A DNA stretch of 64,000 bases, taken from positions 1 to 64,000 of the forward strand of contig NZ_FRFF01000201.1 of assembly GCF_900143625.1 (NCBI RefSeq). The letters run 5' to 3'. Positions 52,741 to 61,623 of the stretch are shown here, piece by piece. Position 1 is the stretch's first letter. Every line of letters begins with the position of its first letter. The notes under the pieces were generated by a model. The model did not search any database. It saw only the letters and a list, made by a program, of their open reading frames with translations, and was not told the origin of the DNA. Origin of the DNA: Nocardiopsis sp. JB363. Lineage in GTDB: Bacteria; Actinomycetota; Actinomycetes; Streptosporangiales; Streptosporangiaceae. Both the position numbers and the translations under genes were made by a program.

Positions 52741-53997
52741 ATGAGCGAGCTTCCCTTGCGCGCCCAATTGGCCTCTGTACTGGGCAGGAGTGCGGCGAGC
52801 CTGTCCAGGGCCACCGGACGCGGAGACGGCTCCGTCATCGGCGGACGCGTCGCCCTCAAGGTCGAACCCGACCTGCTGACCAAGCTCGCCCGGGGCCGCC
52901 GCTTGGCCCTGGTCAGTGCCACCAACGGCAAGACCACCACGACCCGTCTCATCTCGCAGGCCTTGCGCGAGTTCGGCGACGTGGCCACCAACGAACACGG
53001 CGCGAACATGCCCACCGGGCACATCACCGCGCTGGCCGCCAACAAGTCCGCGGTCAACGGTGTGCTGGAGGTGGACGAGAAGTACCTCCCGCAGGTCATC
53101 AAGGCCACCAACCCCACCTTCGTCGTGTTGATGAACCTCAGCCGGGACCAGATGGACCGTGCCTCGGAGATCAACCTCCTCGCGAAGAAGTGGCGCACCA
53201 CCCTGGCGGAGACCAACACCCACGTGATCGCCAACGCCGACGACCCGCTCGTGGCCTGGGCGGGCCTGGGCTCGGCGAACGCCACCTGGGTGTCGGCCGG
53301 TCAGCGCTGGAAGGAGGACTCCTGGTGCTGCCCCGAGTGCGGTGCTCACCTCAAGCGTGAGGTCGACCCGCACTGGGAGTGCCCCGAGTGCGGCCTGGCC
53401 CGGCCCCGGACCGCCTGGGCCGTGGATAACGACTCCGACAGCATCGTCACCCCCGAGGGGCAGCAGATCAAGCTCCGCCTCAACCTGCCGGGTGACGCCA
53501 ACCGCTCCAACGCCGTGATCGCCGCGGCCACCGCCGCCGCCTACGGCATCCACCCCGAACGCACCGTCGAACGCCTGCGCGACATCACCTCGGTGGCCGG
53601 CCGTTACACCTCCGTGGTCACCATGGGGGTGGAGGTCCGTCTTCTGCTCGCCAAGAACCCGGCGGGGTGGCTGGAGTCCTTCGCCGTCCTCGACCCGCCG
53701 CGTGTTCCCGTCATCCTGGCGGTCAACGCCCAGGTCTCCGACGGTAAGGACACCTCCTGGCTGTGGGACGTGGACTACAGGGTCCTGCGCGACCGGCGGG
53801 TCTTCGTCATGGGTGAGCGCCGTACCGACCTCGCCCTGAGACTGGAGACCGACGAGGTCCCCTTCGAGGTCGCCGGGCGTGTCGACGAGGTGCTGGCCAA
53901 GCTCAAGGCCGATCGCCCCGACATCACCAAGGTCGACGTCATCGCCAACTACACCGCCTTCCAGCAGATCCGCACGGCGTACGGCCGCGTCCAGTAG
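52741..53997 (+). CDS. murT: Lipid II isoglutaminyl synthase, MurT subunit
   Basis: MurT with GatD amidates the D-Glu of lipid II to D-isoglutamine. The 418-residue protein is a Mur-ligase relative with P-loop SATNGKTTTTR and the lipid-II-binding region ATNEHGANMPTGH. A zinc ribbon (CCPECGAHL ... WECPECGLARP) is inserted in the central domain, as in the S. aureus enzyme. A DUF1727 C-terminal domain includes DVDYRVL and the ANYTAF motif. Start: ATG 52741 after GGAG. It is directly followed by gatD (11 bp gap). Confidence 0.95.
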   Translation: MSELPLRAQLASVLGRSAASLSRATGRGDGSVIGGRVALKVEPDLLTKLARGRRLALVSATNGKTTTTRLISQALREFGDVATNEHGANMPTGHITALAANKSAVNGVLEVDEKYLPQVIKATNPTFVVLMNLSRDQMDRASEINLLAKKWRTTLAETNTHVIANADDPLVAWAGLGSANATWVSAGQRWKEDSWCCPECGAHLKREVDPHWECPECGLARPRTAWAVDNDSDSIVTPEGQQIKLRLNLPGDANRSNAVIAAATAAAYGIHPERTVERLRDITSVAGRYTSVVTMGVEVRLLLAKNPAGWLESFAVLDPPRVPVILAVNAQVSDGKDTSWLWDVDYRVLRDRRVFVMGERRTDLALRLETDEVPFEVAGRVDEVLAKLKADRPDITKVDVIANYTAFQQIRTAYGRVQ

Positions 53998-54008
53998 GAG
54001 ACCCACCC

Positions 54009-54722
54009 ATGTCGAACACCAGCAGCGCCCTGCGGATCGTGTGGATCTACCCCGACCTGCTCAGTACCTACGGGGACCAGGGCAACGTCCTCATCCTCAA
54101 GCGCCGTGCCGAGTTGCGCGGTATCCCCACCGAGGTCGTGGAGGTCAACTCCAGTGACTCCGTGCCCGAACAGGGTGACGTCTACCTGCTCGGTGGTGGC
54201 GAGGACCGGCCACAGATCCTGGCCGCCGAACGACTTCGCGCCGACGGGGGTCTCGCCCGGGCCGCCGCACGCGGTGCCTGTGTCTTCGCGGTCTGTGCCG
54301 GTTACCAGATCGTCGGTGAGAGCTACGCCGGCACCGATGGCAGCCCGCTCCCCGGGGTGGGGATCATCGATATCCGCAGCGGCCGCGGTCAGAGCCGCGC
54401 CGTGGGCGAGATCGTCGCCGACGTCGATCCCGCCTTGGGCGTGGGTCGGATCACCGGTTTCGAGAACCATCAGGGCCGGACGGCCATCGGTCCGCAGGCC
54501 CGTCCGCTGTCCACCACGGTGAAGGGCATCGGCAACGATGACCAGACCGAGGGTGCCTACCAGGGACAGGTACTCGGCACCTACCTGCACGGGCCGGCGC
54601 TGCCGCGCAACCCGCAGCTGGCCGACCTGCTGCTGCGTTGGCGTGTGGGGCAGCTGAACCCGCTGCCCCCGGCCTGGGGCGAGCGTCTGCACGACGAACG
54701 TCTGGCCGCCGCGCTGCGCTAG
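54009..54722 (+). CDS. gatD: Lipid II isoglutaminyl synthase, glutaminase subunit GatD
   Basis: The 237-residue class I glutamine amidotransferase-like protein has IVWIYPDLLSTYGDQGN at the N-terminus, LLGGGEDRPQ, the nucleophile Cys in FAVCAGYQIVGE and the catalytic His in TGFENHQGRT with GTYLHGP near the end. It supplies ammonia to MurT. The stop codon TAG (54720-54722) is overlapped by the start of the 165-bp repeat element at 54721. Confidence 0.95.
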   Translation: MSNTSSALRIVWIYPDLLSTYGDQGNVLILKRRAELRGIPTEVVEVNSSDSVPEQGDVYLLGGGEDRPQILAAERLRADGGLARAAARGACVFAVCAGYQIVGESYAGTDGSPLPGVGIIDIRSGRGQSRAVGEIVADVDPALGVGRITGFENHQGRTAIGPQARPLSTTVKGIGNDDQTEGAYQGQVLGTYLHGPALPRNPQLADLLLRWRVGQLNPLPPAWGERLHDERLAAALR

Positions 54723-54885
54723 TGCCGCGTCAGCCGAGGTTCACCCCGTCGCGACGTTCAGCACGGCACCTCGCCGCGTTGGCGAAAAACCCACATAGGA
54801 ACCACTATGAGGGCTTCCCGCTGCCTTGCGATGCACCATCCTGAACGCCGCTCCTTAACGGGCAAACCCCGACTGACGCGGCACT
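54721..54885. mobile_element. 165-bp MITE-like element with terminal inverted repeats
   Basis: AGTGCCGCGTCAG at 54721-54733 is exactly inverted at 54873-54885; allowing mismatches the repeats extend to about 26 bp. The left 36 bp recur at the hemC stop codon (27947-27982, inverted) and, diverged, at 881-906. There is no transposase ORF inside. The element begins within the CTAG formed by the gatD stop. No clean target-site duplication is visible. Small non-autonomous element or intergenic repeat; the driving transposase, if any, lies elsewhere. Confidence 0.65.
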
Positions 54886-55008
54886 GGACACTCGACCGGC
54901 CCGGTGGGAGAGGATCCCATCGGGCCGGCGAAGGTCGAATTTCGGGCGAGGGTCGGCAAACGGGGCACAATTCCGGAATGGCGCACTTGTGTTGTACGTC
55001 ACATAAGT

Positions 55009-55590
55009 ATGAGTGCCAGAGATCCGCTCCCGGCTTCCGCCGACCGTTTCGGACGGTCCGCCCGTGTGCTCGCGATCCCCGCCGCCGCGCTCGTGGCGGC
55101 CGGTGCGTGCACGGCGGCCGTGGTCACCCTGGGCGGGCCGCCGGCCCCCGATGTTCGGTCGGCGCTCGGGGAACCGGTCTCGGCCGCCTCCGAATCCGTG
55201 CCGCTGTCGTCCTTCAACGGATCCTCGACGTCGGTCGGAACGTTCCGTGTGGTGGTCGAGGTCGCCTACACCGACGCCACCGTCACCGACGGGATGGGCA
55301 CGCACGCCACCGCCCCGTCGGGCATGACTTATTACATCTACCGGCTCAACGTCACCAACGAGGGTTCCTCACCGGTGATCTTCGACAGCAACGGGACCCG
55401 GGGCCACACCACGGACGGGGAGACCTACGCCAACGACGTCGAGGCCGAGGTGACCGTGGCCTGGGACTACTTCTGGGACGAGATCAACCCCGGCGTCACG
55501 GTCACCACTCACCTGATGTTCCTGGCGCCCGAGGGCACCGAGTTCGACCACGTCCTGGTCTCCGGGCAGAGCGACCTACGGCCCTCCTGA
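55009..55590 (+). CDS. Exported DUF4352-like protein
   Basis: The 193-residue protein has an N-terminal signal or anchor (RVLAIPAAALVAAGACTAAVV), where GAC could be a lipobox. An immunoglobulin-like domain follows (VVVEVAYTDATVTDG, MTYYIYRLNVTNEGSSPVIF), resembling DUF4352 surface domains. ATG 55009 has no Shine-Dalgarno sequence, but TAAGTAT-like sequence sits directly at the start, so the mRNA may be leaderless. The ligand is unknown. It is convergent with ygfZ. Confidence 0.78.
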   Translation: MSARDPLPASADRFGRSARVLAIPAAALVAAGACTAAVVTLGGPPAPDVRSALGEPVSAASESVPLSSFNGSSTSVGTFRVVVEVAYTDATVTDGMGTHATAPSGMTYYIYRLNVTNEGSSPVIFDSNGTRGHTTDGETYANDVEAEVTVAWDYFWDEINPGVTVTTHLMFLAPEGTEFDHVLVSGQSDLRPS

Positions 55591-55607
55591 ACCCCCACCG
55601 CGGTCGA

Positions 55608-56624
55608 CTATCGCGGTCGACGACGCAGGTCGATCTGGGCGTTGGCCCCGGTGTCCGGGTCCACGATGACCTCCTGGCCCGCGGCGATGCCGTCCACGGT
55701 CAGATCGGCGTCGGTCGGCGCCGTCCTCTTGACCAGTCCCAGTGCGATCGGCCCCAACTCGTGGTGGCGGGCGGAGCTCCCCACGCGGCCGATCCGGCGC
55801 CCCTCCAATTCGATGTCGGCACCCACCTTGGGCAACCGCTCCCTGGTGCCGTCCAGGTGCAGCAGCACCAGGCGGCGCGGGGGGCGACCGAGGTTGTGCA
55901 CCCGGGCCACCGTCTCCTGCCCCGGGTAGCACCCCTTCTCCAGGTGCACGGCGGAGCCGATCCAGTCCATCTCGTGCGGGATGGCACGGTCGTCGGAGTC
56001 CAGCCCGGCCCGGGCCCGGTGCGAGGCGATCCTGTGCGCCTCGAAGGCCCACATACCGGCCGGGCGGGTCCCCGCCTCGGTCAGTTTCTTCGCGGTCGTC
56101 ACGAGGTCCTCAGCGGGCACGAACAGGTCGATCTCGTCCTTGGTGGTCCGGGTGACCGGACCCTCCACCGCGGCCAGGGCCTTGTCCCGGTCCGGGCCGA
56201 GCAGCGTCAGGACCGAGAGCGATTCGGAGAGGTCCGCCACCTCGACCCGCAGCATGAACACCATCGAGTCCAGGAAGCGAGCCGTCTCGGCGGCGTCACC
56301 CGGTTCGGTGTGGATCCACGTGGACTCACCGTCGTCCACCATCGACAGATGGTGCTTCAGCCGGCCGCGCGCGTCCATGATCAGTGCCTCGGTGCCCGCA
56401 CCCGGGACCAGGTCCCGGGTGAGCTGGCTGGTGAGGTCGTTGAGCCAGCCGAGACGGTCGGGTCCGCTCACCCGCACCACACCCCGGTTGCTCCGGTCGA
56501 CCCAGGCGCTGGAACGTTCGATCGCGCGACCCTCGTGGGAGGGGTCGCCATAGTGCGCGGCGACGTCGGTGTCGGGGGTCTCGGCGCTCACGGCACCGGG
56601 TGTGGTCAGCAACGGCGAAGTCAT
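55608..56624 (-). CDS. ygfZ: Folate-binding protein YgfZ (GcvT-like)
   Basis: The 338-residue GcvT-fold protein has the family signature KGCYPGQETVAR (near residue 240) with the redox-active Cys, and VSGPDRLGWLNDLTSQ near residue 50. YgfZ/IBA57 proteins support assembly or repair of certain Fe-S enzymes using tetrahydrofolate. The ATG at 56624 gives a normal family length; nine more codons upstream are possible. It is divergent from the small transcript at 56740-56920. Confidence 0.92.
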   Translation of the reverse strand: MTSPLLTTPGAVSAETPDTDVAAHYGDPSHEGRAIERSSAWVDRSNRGVVRVSGPDRLGWLNDLTSQLTRDLVPGAGTEALIMDARGRLKHHLSMVDDGESTWIHTEPGDAAETARFLDSMVFMLRVEVADLSESLSVLTLLGPDRDKALAAVEGPVTRTTKDEIDLFVPAEDLVTTAKKLTEAGTRPAGMWAFEAHRIASHRARAGLDSDDRAIPHEMDWIGSAVHLEKGCYPGQETVARVHNLGRPPRRLVLLHLDGTRERLPKVGADIELEGRRIGRVGSSARHHELGPIALGLVKRTAPTDADLTVDGIAAGQEVIVDPDTGANAQIDLRRRPR

Positions 56625-56744
56625 ACCGCCGAGGGTATCCGCCCCGTCCAAAGGATCGCAGAGGCGTCGTTGACCTGGGGATACAGATCACAGAAAATCA
56701 CTTGCCGGCGCCCGCCCACGAGACGTAGTTTGGCGGCACGCAGG

Positions 56745-56802
56745 AAAGGAGGTGGTCCAGAAGATGATTGACCCTAGGACCGGCGAGGTGGCCGTCCGCT
56801 AG
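56745..56802 (+). CDS. 12-residue ORF behind a near-perfect Shine-Dalgarno sequence
   Basis: AAAGGAGGTGGTCC at 56745-56758 is complementary to the 16S rRNA 3' end at 13 of 14 positions. Eleven bases after its GGAGG core, ATG at 56764 opens a 12-codon frame (MIDPRTGEVAVR) ending in TAG at 56802. A TTGACC -35-like hexamer lies at 56670-56675. A hairpin at 56858-56920 closes the unit. It is either a genuine micro-protein, a leader ORF, or a small RNA that exposes an anti-16S sequence. I think I have seen a similar sequence in other actinomycetes, but cannot verify it here. Confidence 0.5.
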
Positions 56803-56857
56803 GACGACGCCGAGCATTCGCTCGACGTACGTCGTAGGCGAATCCCAGACGGACACC

Positions 56858-56920
56858 CGAACCCCGGGCTGTCGGACCTTGTCCGATCCGACCCTCTCGT
56901 AGGAGACGGCCCGGGGTTCG
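56858..56920 (+). terminator. Terminator of the small transcript at 56.7 kb
   Basis: A 12-bp outer stem, CGAACCCCGGGC (56858-56869) with its complement at 56909-56920, encloses an inner 6-bp hairpin (TCGGAC/GTCCGA, 56872-56886). It could also end transcription from the opposite side. Confidence 0.65.
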
Positions 56921-56925
56921 TCCAT

Positions 56926-56953
56926 GTCCGGACCCCGAAGTCCGGACCCCGAA
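56926..56953. repeat. Tandem 14-bp direct repeat
   Basis: GTCCGGACCCCGAA occurs twice in tandem, between the small-transcript hairpin and the stop of the nitrobindin-like gene. Probably a slippage duplication. Confidence 0.8.
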
Positions 56954-56958
56954 CGGGC

Positions 56959-57522
56959 CTACTTGCCGTCGTTCGGCTTGATCTCGGCCACCCGCTTGAG
57001 CTGGGCGGACATGTACGACTGGAGTCCCAGATCGCGGGCCGCCAGGTCCCACGCGTAACCCAGGTTCCCGCTTCCGTCGTTGAACAGCCCGTACAGGCGG
57101 TGCGACCCCTGCACCTCCAGGCCGGTGATGGTGCGCACGATCCCGGCGCTTCGCATCTCCACCCGGTTGGCGAACACGTTGCCCTGGTAGGACTCCAGAT
57201 AGCCCTCGTTGTGGGCGACCATCACTTCGAGGTGGACGATGTTGTTCTCGTCGTCCTCCGCGTACTGAGCGGTGTCCTCCTTCGAGAGGGCACGCCAGTA
57301 CCCCGACTCCTCGGTGACCAGTTCGCCGGTGGTGCCGTCCGAGTTCATCCGCCAGGCCTTGGCACTGTAGGCCAGATAGGGCAGGCCCGCGCGCGGGACG
57401 AACTCGACCTCCTGGCCGAACTGGAACTTCTCCTCTTCCGTGTAACCGGCGACACCGACGCCTTCCCAACGTCCGAACAGGAAGGACAGTTTCGCCAGAT
57501 CAGGGTGTACCGCAGCGTCCAT
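56959..57522 (-). CDS. Ferric nitrobindin-like protein lacking the haem His
   Basis: The 187-residue beta-barrel has the nitrobindin signature FLFGRWEGVGVAGY near residue 20, then FGQEVEFVPRAGLPYLAYSAKAW split by short loops. In nitrobindins a C-terminal His in the DHLAA-type segment binds haem iron. Here the equivalent segment is LQSYMSAQLKRV, with Tyr in place of His, so haem binding as in nitrobindin is doubtful. A lipid or other hydrophobic ligand is possible. The ATG at 57522 is preceded by a G-rich run. A longer frame upstream is non-homologous. Confidence 0.85.
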   Translation of the reverse strand: MDAAVHPDLAKLSFLFGRWEGVGVAGYTEEEKFQFGQEVEFVPRAGLPYLAYSAKAWRMNSDGTTGELVTEESGYWRALSKEDTAQYAEDDENNIVHLEVMVAHNEGYLESYQGNVFANRVEMRSAGIVRTITGLEVQGSHRLYGLFNDGSGNLGYAWDLAARDLGLQSYMSAQLKRVAEIKPNDGK

Positions 57523-57746
57523 AACCCCCGAGAGTAGCGCGCGACGAGGACGCCGGTGACCGCACGCGCGTAGGCACCCGCCATCGCCACCCTCGGGCCG
57601 TACACCGGACATGCCCAATTGGCCCCGCTTTCCCGGAGAACTGGTAAAGATGGTTGACGGACACGGTGCGACCTCGGGGCTCGGACGCACACCGTTGTCC
57701 CGACCTCCGACACGATTTCCAAACACGATTTCCAAAGGGGCTGCCT

Positions 57747-58529
57747 GTGTTACTGGTGATCGGTTCGGCGCTGCTCGCCATCGCGGTGGTCCTCCTGCCA
57801 CTGGCCGTCATCGCTGTGCGCCGCTGGCGGCGTCAGCGTGGCCTGGCACTGCTCCTCCCCGCCGCGGTCGCCGATCACGAAGGCAGGCGCGTGACCCTGA
57901 CCGGTGTGGCCGCGCCGGGGCCCGCCGGCGCCATCGAGTCCGGGCTGGCCGGTGTCGAGTGCGTCTGGCACGGTCACGAGGTCCTGCGCCACTACCGATC
58001 GTTGGCCCGAGGCCAGGCCACCGGGCAGGTCGGCGAACGCACTTGTGACTCCATCGCCGACTACGGCTCGGACGAACTGTTCGGTCTGGTGGGTGAGGGA
58101 CGCCCGGGGGACGCGCAGCGCGTCTTCGTCGACCCCGGAGGCACCGAGCCCCAGGAAGCCGAACTCTGCCTCAAACGCAAGGTCGGTCGCCCCCAGCCCG
58201 GGGTGGCCGCCGCCGCGGACGACCTCCTGCCCCGGGTACGGGGACGCATCTCCGGTGTCTTCCGGGGCGAGACCATCGAGTTCGAGTACCGCGAGTGGAT
58301 CATTCGCCAGGGCGCCCAGGTGCGCGTCACCGGCCGTGTCCACACCCGTGACGGCCAGGTGGTGCTGGCCGGTTCGGACGAGGACCCTCTCACCGTCGAA
58401 CACGGTGTGGTCGAGCGCGCCACGCGGGTCTCCCCGCGTCGCACCGAGGCTCTGGGGCTGACCGCCGCGTGCGTGCTCTGCGCCCTCGCGGGAACGGCGC
58501 TCACGCTGGTCGCCTTCTCGGTAGGCTGA
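57747..58529 (+). CDS. Membrane protein of GIDE (MUL1-like) type
   Basis: The 260-residue protein has an N-terminal helix (LLVIGSALLAIAVVLLPLAV), a central soluble domain and a C-terminal helix (ALGLTAACVLCALAGTALTL). This topology, with the central VTLTGVAAPGP ... GVECVWHGHEVLRHY region, resembles the GIDE domain of the eukaryotic MUL1 family and of many actinobacterial proteins. The RING finger is absent, so ubiquitin ligase activity is not implied. AAGGGG precedes the GTG. The next gene starts 5 bp after it. Confidence 0.75.
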   Translation: MLLVIGSALLAIAVVLLPLAVIAVRRWRRQRGLALLLPAAVADHEGRRVTLTGVAAPGPAGAIESGLAGVECVWHGHEVLRHYRSLARGQATGQVGERTCDSIADYGSDELFGLVGEGRPGDAQRVFVDPGGTEPQEAELCLKRKVGRPQPGVAAAADDLLPRVRGRISGVFRGETIEFEYREWIIRQGAQVRVTGRVHTRDGQVVLAGSDEDPLTVEHGVVERATRVSPRRTEALGLTAACVLCALAGTALTLVAFSVG

Positions 58530-58534
58530 CGGGC

Positions 58535-58897
58535 ATGTCTCGTTCTTTGGTGATCAAGGTCACGGCCGGTGCGGATGCTCCAGAGCGGTGCAACCAGGCG
58601 TTCACGGTCGCGACCGCCGCGGTGACCGCCGGCGTGGAAGTCTCCCTCTGGCTGACCGGGGAGTCCGCGTGGTTCGCGGTCCCGGGGCGTGCCGAGACCT
58701 TCGAGCTCGCGCACGCCGCCCCGTTGCGGGACCTGCTGGCCGCGGTCCTGGCCGCCGGCCGGGTGACGGTGTGCACCCAGTGCGCGGCCCGGCGCGACCT
58801 CACCCAGGACGACCTGATCGACGGTGTGCGCATCGCGGGGGCGCCGACCTTCGTCGAGGAGACCCTCCAAGACGGGGCCCAAGCCCTGGTGTACTGA
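58535..58897 (+). CDS. DsrE family sulfur-relay-like protein
   Basis: The 120-residue DsrE-fold protein shows LVIKVTAGADAPERCNQAF at the start and VTVCTQCAARRDL, a CxxC, in the second half. DsrE proteins often transfer sulfur as a persulfide; the Cys pair fits that. The gene follows the GIDE-like gene by 5 bp, so they form an operon. No partner sulfurtransferase is adjacent. Confidence 0.85.
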   Translation: MSRSLVIKVTAGADAPERCNQAFTVATAAVTAGVEVSLWLTGESAWFAVPGRAETFELAHAAPLRDLLAAVLAAGRVTVCTQCAARRDLTQDDLIDGVRIAGAPTFVEETLQDGAQALVY

Positions 58898-58921
58898 CGG
58901 TCCCGGCCTCGCGAACACGAA

Positions 58922-58954
58922 CGTGCCCGCACCACCGACGGTGGTACGGGCACG
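58922..58954. terminator. Bidirectional terminator between dsrE-like gene and gpmA
   Basis: A 15-bp stem with one mismatch (58922-58936 with 58940-58954) and a GAC loop stands between convergent genes. Confidence 0.85.
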
Positions 58955-58971
58955 GATGGTGTCGTGGGGCG

Positions 58972-59718
58972 TTACTTCTTGCCCTGGTTGGCGACGGCCT
59001 CGATGGCGGCCTTGGCGGCGTCCGGGTCGAGGTAGGTGCCACCCGGGTTCGTGGGCTTGAGGTCCCCGTCCAGCTCGTAGACGAGCGGGATGCCGGTGGG
59101 GATGTTCAGCCCCGCGATGTCGGCGTCGCTGACCCCGTCCAGGTGCTTGACCAGGGCACGCAGCGAGTTGCCGTGTGCGGCCACCAGGACGGTCTTGCCG
59201 GCGGCCAGCTCCGGGACGATGTTGTCGTACCAGTACGGCAGGGCGCGGTCGAGCACGTCCTTGAGGCACTCGGTGCGCGGCAGCAGCTCCGGCGGCAGGA
59301 GCTCGTAGCGGGCGTCACCGGCCTGCGAGTAGGGGTCGTCGTCGGCGATGGTCGGCGGAGGGGTGTCGTAGGAACGGCGCCAGATCATGAACTGCTCTTC
59401 GCCGTATTCGTCACGGGTCTGAGCCTTGTCCTTGCCCTGGAGGGCGCCGTAGTGGCGCTCGTTGAGGCGCCAGGAGCGCTCGACCGGCAGCCATTGCAGG
59501 TCGGCGGTCTCCAGCGCGAGGTTCGCGGTACGGATGGCGCGCTTGAGCAGCGAAGTGTGCAGGACGTCCGGGATCACCCCGGCGGACTTGAGCAGCTCGC
59601 CCCCACGGCGGGCCTCGTCCTCGCCTTGTGCGGACAGGTCCACGTCCACCCAACCGGTGAACAGGCCCTTCGCGTTCCAGACACTCTCACCGTGTCGCAG
59701 CAATACCAGAGTTCCCAT
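58972..59718 (-). CDS. gpmA: 2,3-bisphosphoglycerate-dependent phosphoglycerate mutase
   Basis: This glycolytic enzyme interconverts 3- and 2-phosphoglycerate. The 248-residue protein has [12 protein letters not shown] (phospho-His), [24 protein letters not shown] and [17 protein letters not shown] with the second His. ATG 59718 ([10 protein letters not shown]) is the usual start; eight codons upstream are in frame. It lies just downstream of the YbjN-like and mshA genes on the same strand. Confidence 0.96.
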   Translation of the reverse strand: MGTLVLLRHGESVWNAKGLFTGWVDVDLSAQGEDEARRGGELLKSAGVIPDVLHTSLLKRAIRTANLALETADLQWLPVERSWRLNERHYGALQGKDKAQTRDEYGEEQFMIWRRSYDTPPPTIADDDPYSQAGDARYELLPPELLPRTECLKDVLDRALPYWYDNIVPELAAGKTVLVAAHGNSLRALVKHLDGVSDADIAGLNIPTGIPLVYELDGDLKPTNPGGTYLDPDAAKAAIEAVANQGKK

Positions 59719-59749
59719 GGGGACAAGCCTAGTCACTCGCAACCCTGGC

Positions 59750-60286
59750 TCAGGCCTCGTCGACGGTCTCCTCGGCCGGTTCGTCGGCGGGCTCGGTCAG
59801 GTGAGCGAAAGCGCGTAGGTTGCGGGTGTCGTGGCCGCGGTCGAGGCGCCACTTCCATTCCTTGCGGATCGCCGAGGCGAACCCCAGCTCCAGCGCCGTG
59901 TTGAAGTTCTCGTCGGAATAGGTGAGCACGCACCCCAGCAGCCGGTCGACCTCGTCGACGGTGATCCCGGCCAGGGGAAGTCGACCACGGATGTACACGT
60001 CGCCGACCTCGTCGGAGGTGAACGCCATCCCGTACATGTCGGAGCCGCGTCGGGTCAGCCACTGGTAGAACCCGGCTTGGTTCTCGTCCGGCCGCCGGCA
60101 GAAGAACGACGTCAGGGTGAGGCTGTGCGGGCCGGCCTCCAACCACACCAGGGTCTTGAGCTTGGCCGTGCCCGGGATGGTGACCAGGAAGGAACTCTCG
60201 CGGGGGCGCTCGACCTCCAGCCCGGCCTCGGCCACCGCCTCGTCGATCGCCTTGATCGCGTTCTCGCGCACTGTCGTGTCCGCCAC
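59750..60286 (-). CDS. YbjN domain protein
   Basis: The 178-residue protein matches the YbjN/type III secretion chaperone-like fold found beside mshA in actinomycetes. Typical blocks are [17 protein letters not shown] and [23 protein letters not shown]. The GTG at 60286 has AGGAGAA upstream. The tail is acidic. Function is unknown; the stable mshA-ybjN-gpmA neighbourhood suggests no direct enzymatic link. Confidence 0.88.
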   Translation of the reverse strand: MADTTVRENAIKAIDEAVAEAGLEVERPRESSFLVTIPGTAKLKTLVWLEAGPHSLTLTSFFCRRPDENQAGFYQWLTRRGSDMYGMAFTSDEVGDVYIRGRLPLAGITVDEVDRLLGCVLTYSDENFNTALELGFASAIRKEWKWRLDRGHDTRNLRAFAHLTEPADEPAEETVDEA

Positions 60287-60318
60287 GGGAGTTCTCCTCT
60301 CCTTCAAAGTCGGCCTCG

Positions 60319-61623
60319 TCACCGGCACGCCGCCGCGGCCAGCGGGAGTTCGCGCGGGGTGAGGGCGGACCGGTACGCGTCCAACAGATCGTCCACGGTC
60401 CGGGACCAGCTCAGTGTGGCCGCGTGCTCGGGTGCGGCCTCCGCCAGCTTGGCATGCCAGGCGGGTTCGCGGATCAACCGCTGTAGTTCGGCGGCGTAGT
60501 GATACGGATCGTGCCCGTCCACCAGGACACCTGACACACGATCCGAGACGGCCGTGGTCAGTCCACCGACCCGGGACGCCACGACCGGAGTTCCACAGGC
60601 CTGTGACTCCACGGCCACCAAGCCGAACGACTCCGAGTAGGAGGGCACCACCGTCACGGTCGCGGCCCGGTAGAAGTCGGCCAGGCGTCGGCGGTCCTGT
60701 GGCGGTTCCATCCGCACCACGTCGGCCACTCCGAGCGACCGGGCCAGGTCGGTGAACAGGCCGGGCTCGTGCATCCCGCCCCCGGAAAGGCCGCCGACCA
60801 CGCCCACCACGAGGCGATCGCGCAGTGACGGGTCCTGTTTCAGGAGCTCGGCGGCCGCGCGGATGAGCACGTCCGGGGCCTTCAACCGCTGTACCCGGCC
60901 GACGAAGAGCAGCAAGTGGGCGTCCCGAGGCAGCCCGATCCGTTCCAAGGCCTCGGCGCGCGGTCCGGGAGAGAAGGTCTCCAGGTCCACGCCGGGCGGG
61001 ATCGTGTGGAGCTGGTCGGACCGGGCGCCGTAGAAGTCGGTGAGTTGGCGGGCCTCGTCATCGGTGTTGGCGATGAGCCGGTCGGCCTGGCGGACCAGCT
61101 GGTCCTCACCGCGCACCCGCTCCTCGGGTTCGGGGGAGTCGCCCTCGGCCAGGGCGGCGTTCTTCACCCTGGCCATCGTGTGCATCGACTGCACCATCGG
61201 CACACCCCACCGGCGCGCGGCCACGACCCCGGCCTTGCCGGACAGCCAGTAATGGCCGTGCACGAGGTCGTAGTAGCCCGGCTCGGCCTGCGCTTCGGCC
61301 CGCAGCATCCCGAAGATGAACGGGCACAGATGCTCGGCGAGGGTGTTCTTGTCCAGGCGCCCGTAGGGGCCGGCGGGCACGTGTCGCACGTTCACCCCGG
61401 GGGCGAGCTCGACCACGGGCGGCAGCGAGGGTCCGGTGGCCCGGGTGAACACGTCCACGGCCACGCCGCGTTCGGCCATCCGACGCGCCACCTCGACCAC
61501 GTAGACGTTGAGTCCACCGGCGTCACCTGTGCCGGGTTGGTCGAGTGGGGAGGTGTGCAGGCTCACCGTCGCGATCCTCGAAGGAACCGCCGCCTGATCT
61601 CCCAACGGAACGGGTCCGGACAC
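60319..61623 (-). CDS. mshA: D-inositol-3-phosphate glycosyltransferase
   Basis: MshA adds GlcNAc to inositol-3-phosphate, the first step of mycothiol synthesis. The 434-residue GT4 (GT-B) enzyme has the N-terminal substrate loop SLHTSPLDQPGTGDAGGLNV, HGHYWLSGKAG, the nucleotide-sugar site GRVQRLKAPDVLI and the C-terminal PSYSESFGLVAVESQACGTP motif. The GTG at 61623 follows GGAGGG by 8 bases. About 50 extra in-frame codons upstream overlap the next gene and are rejected. It is the partner of mshD at 20391-21374. Confidence 0.94.
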   Translation of the reverse strand: MSGPVPLGDQAAVPSRIATVSLHTSPLDQPGTGDAGGLNVYVVEVARRMAERGVAVDVFTRATGPSLPPVVELAPGVNVRHVPAGPYGRLDKNTLAEHLCPFIFGMLRAEAQAEPGYYDLVHGHYWLSGKAGVVAARRWGVPMVQSMHTMARVKNAALAEGDSPEPEERVRGEDQLVRQADRLIANTDDEARQLTDFYGARSDQLHTIPPGVDLETFSPGPRAEALERIGLPRDAHLLLFVGRVQRLKAPDVLIRAAAELLKQDPSLRDRLVVGVVGGLSGGGMHEPGLFTDLARSLGVADVVRMEPPQDRRRLADFYRAATVTVVPSYSESFGLVAVESQACGTPVVASRVGGLTTAVSDRVSGVLVDGHDPYHYAAELQRLIREPAWHAKLAEAAPEHAATLSWSRTVDDLLDAYRSALTPRELPLAAAACR

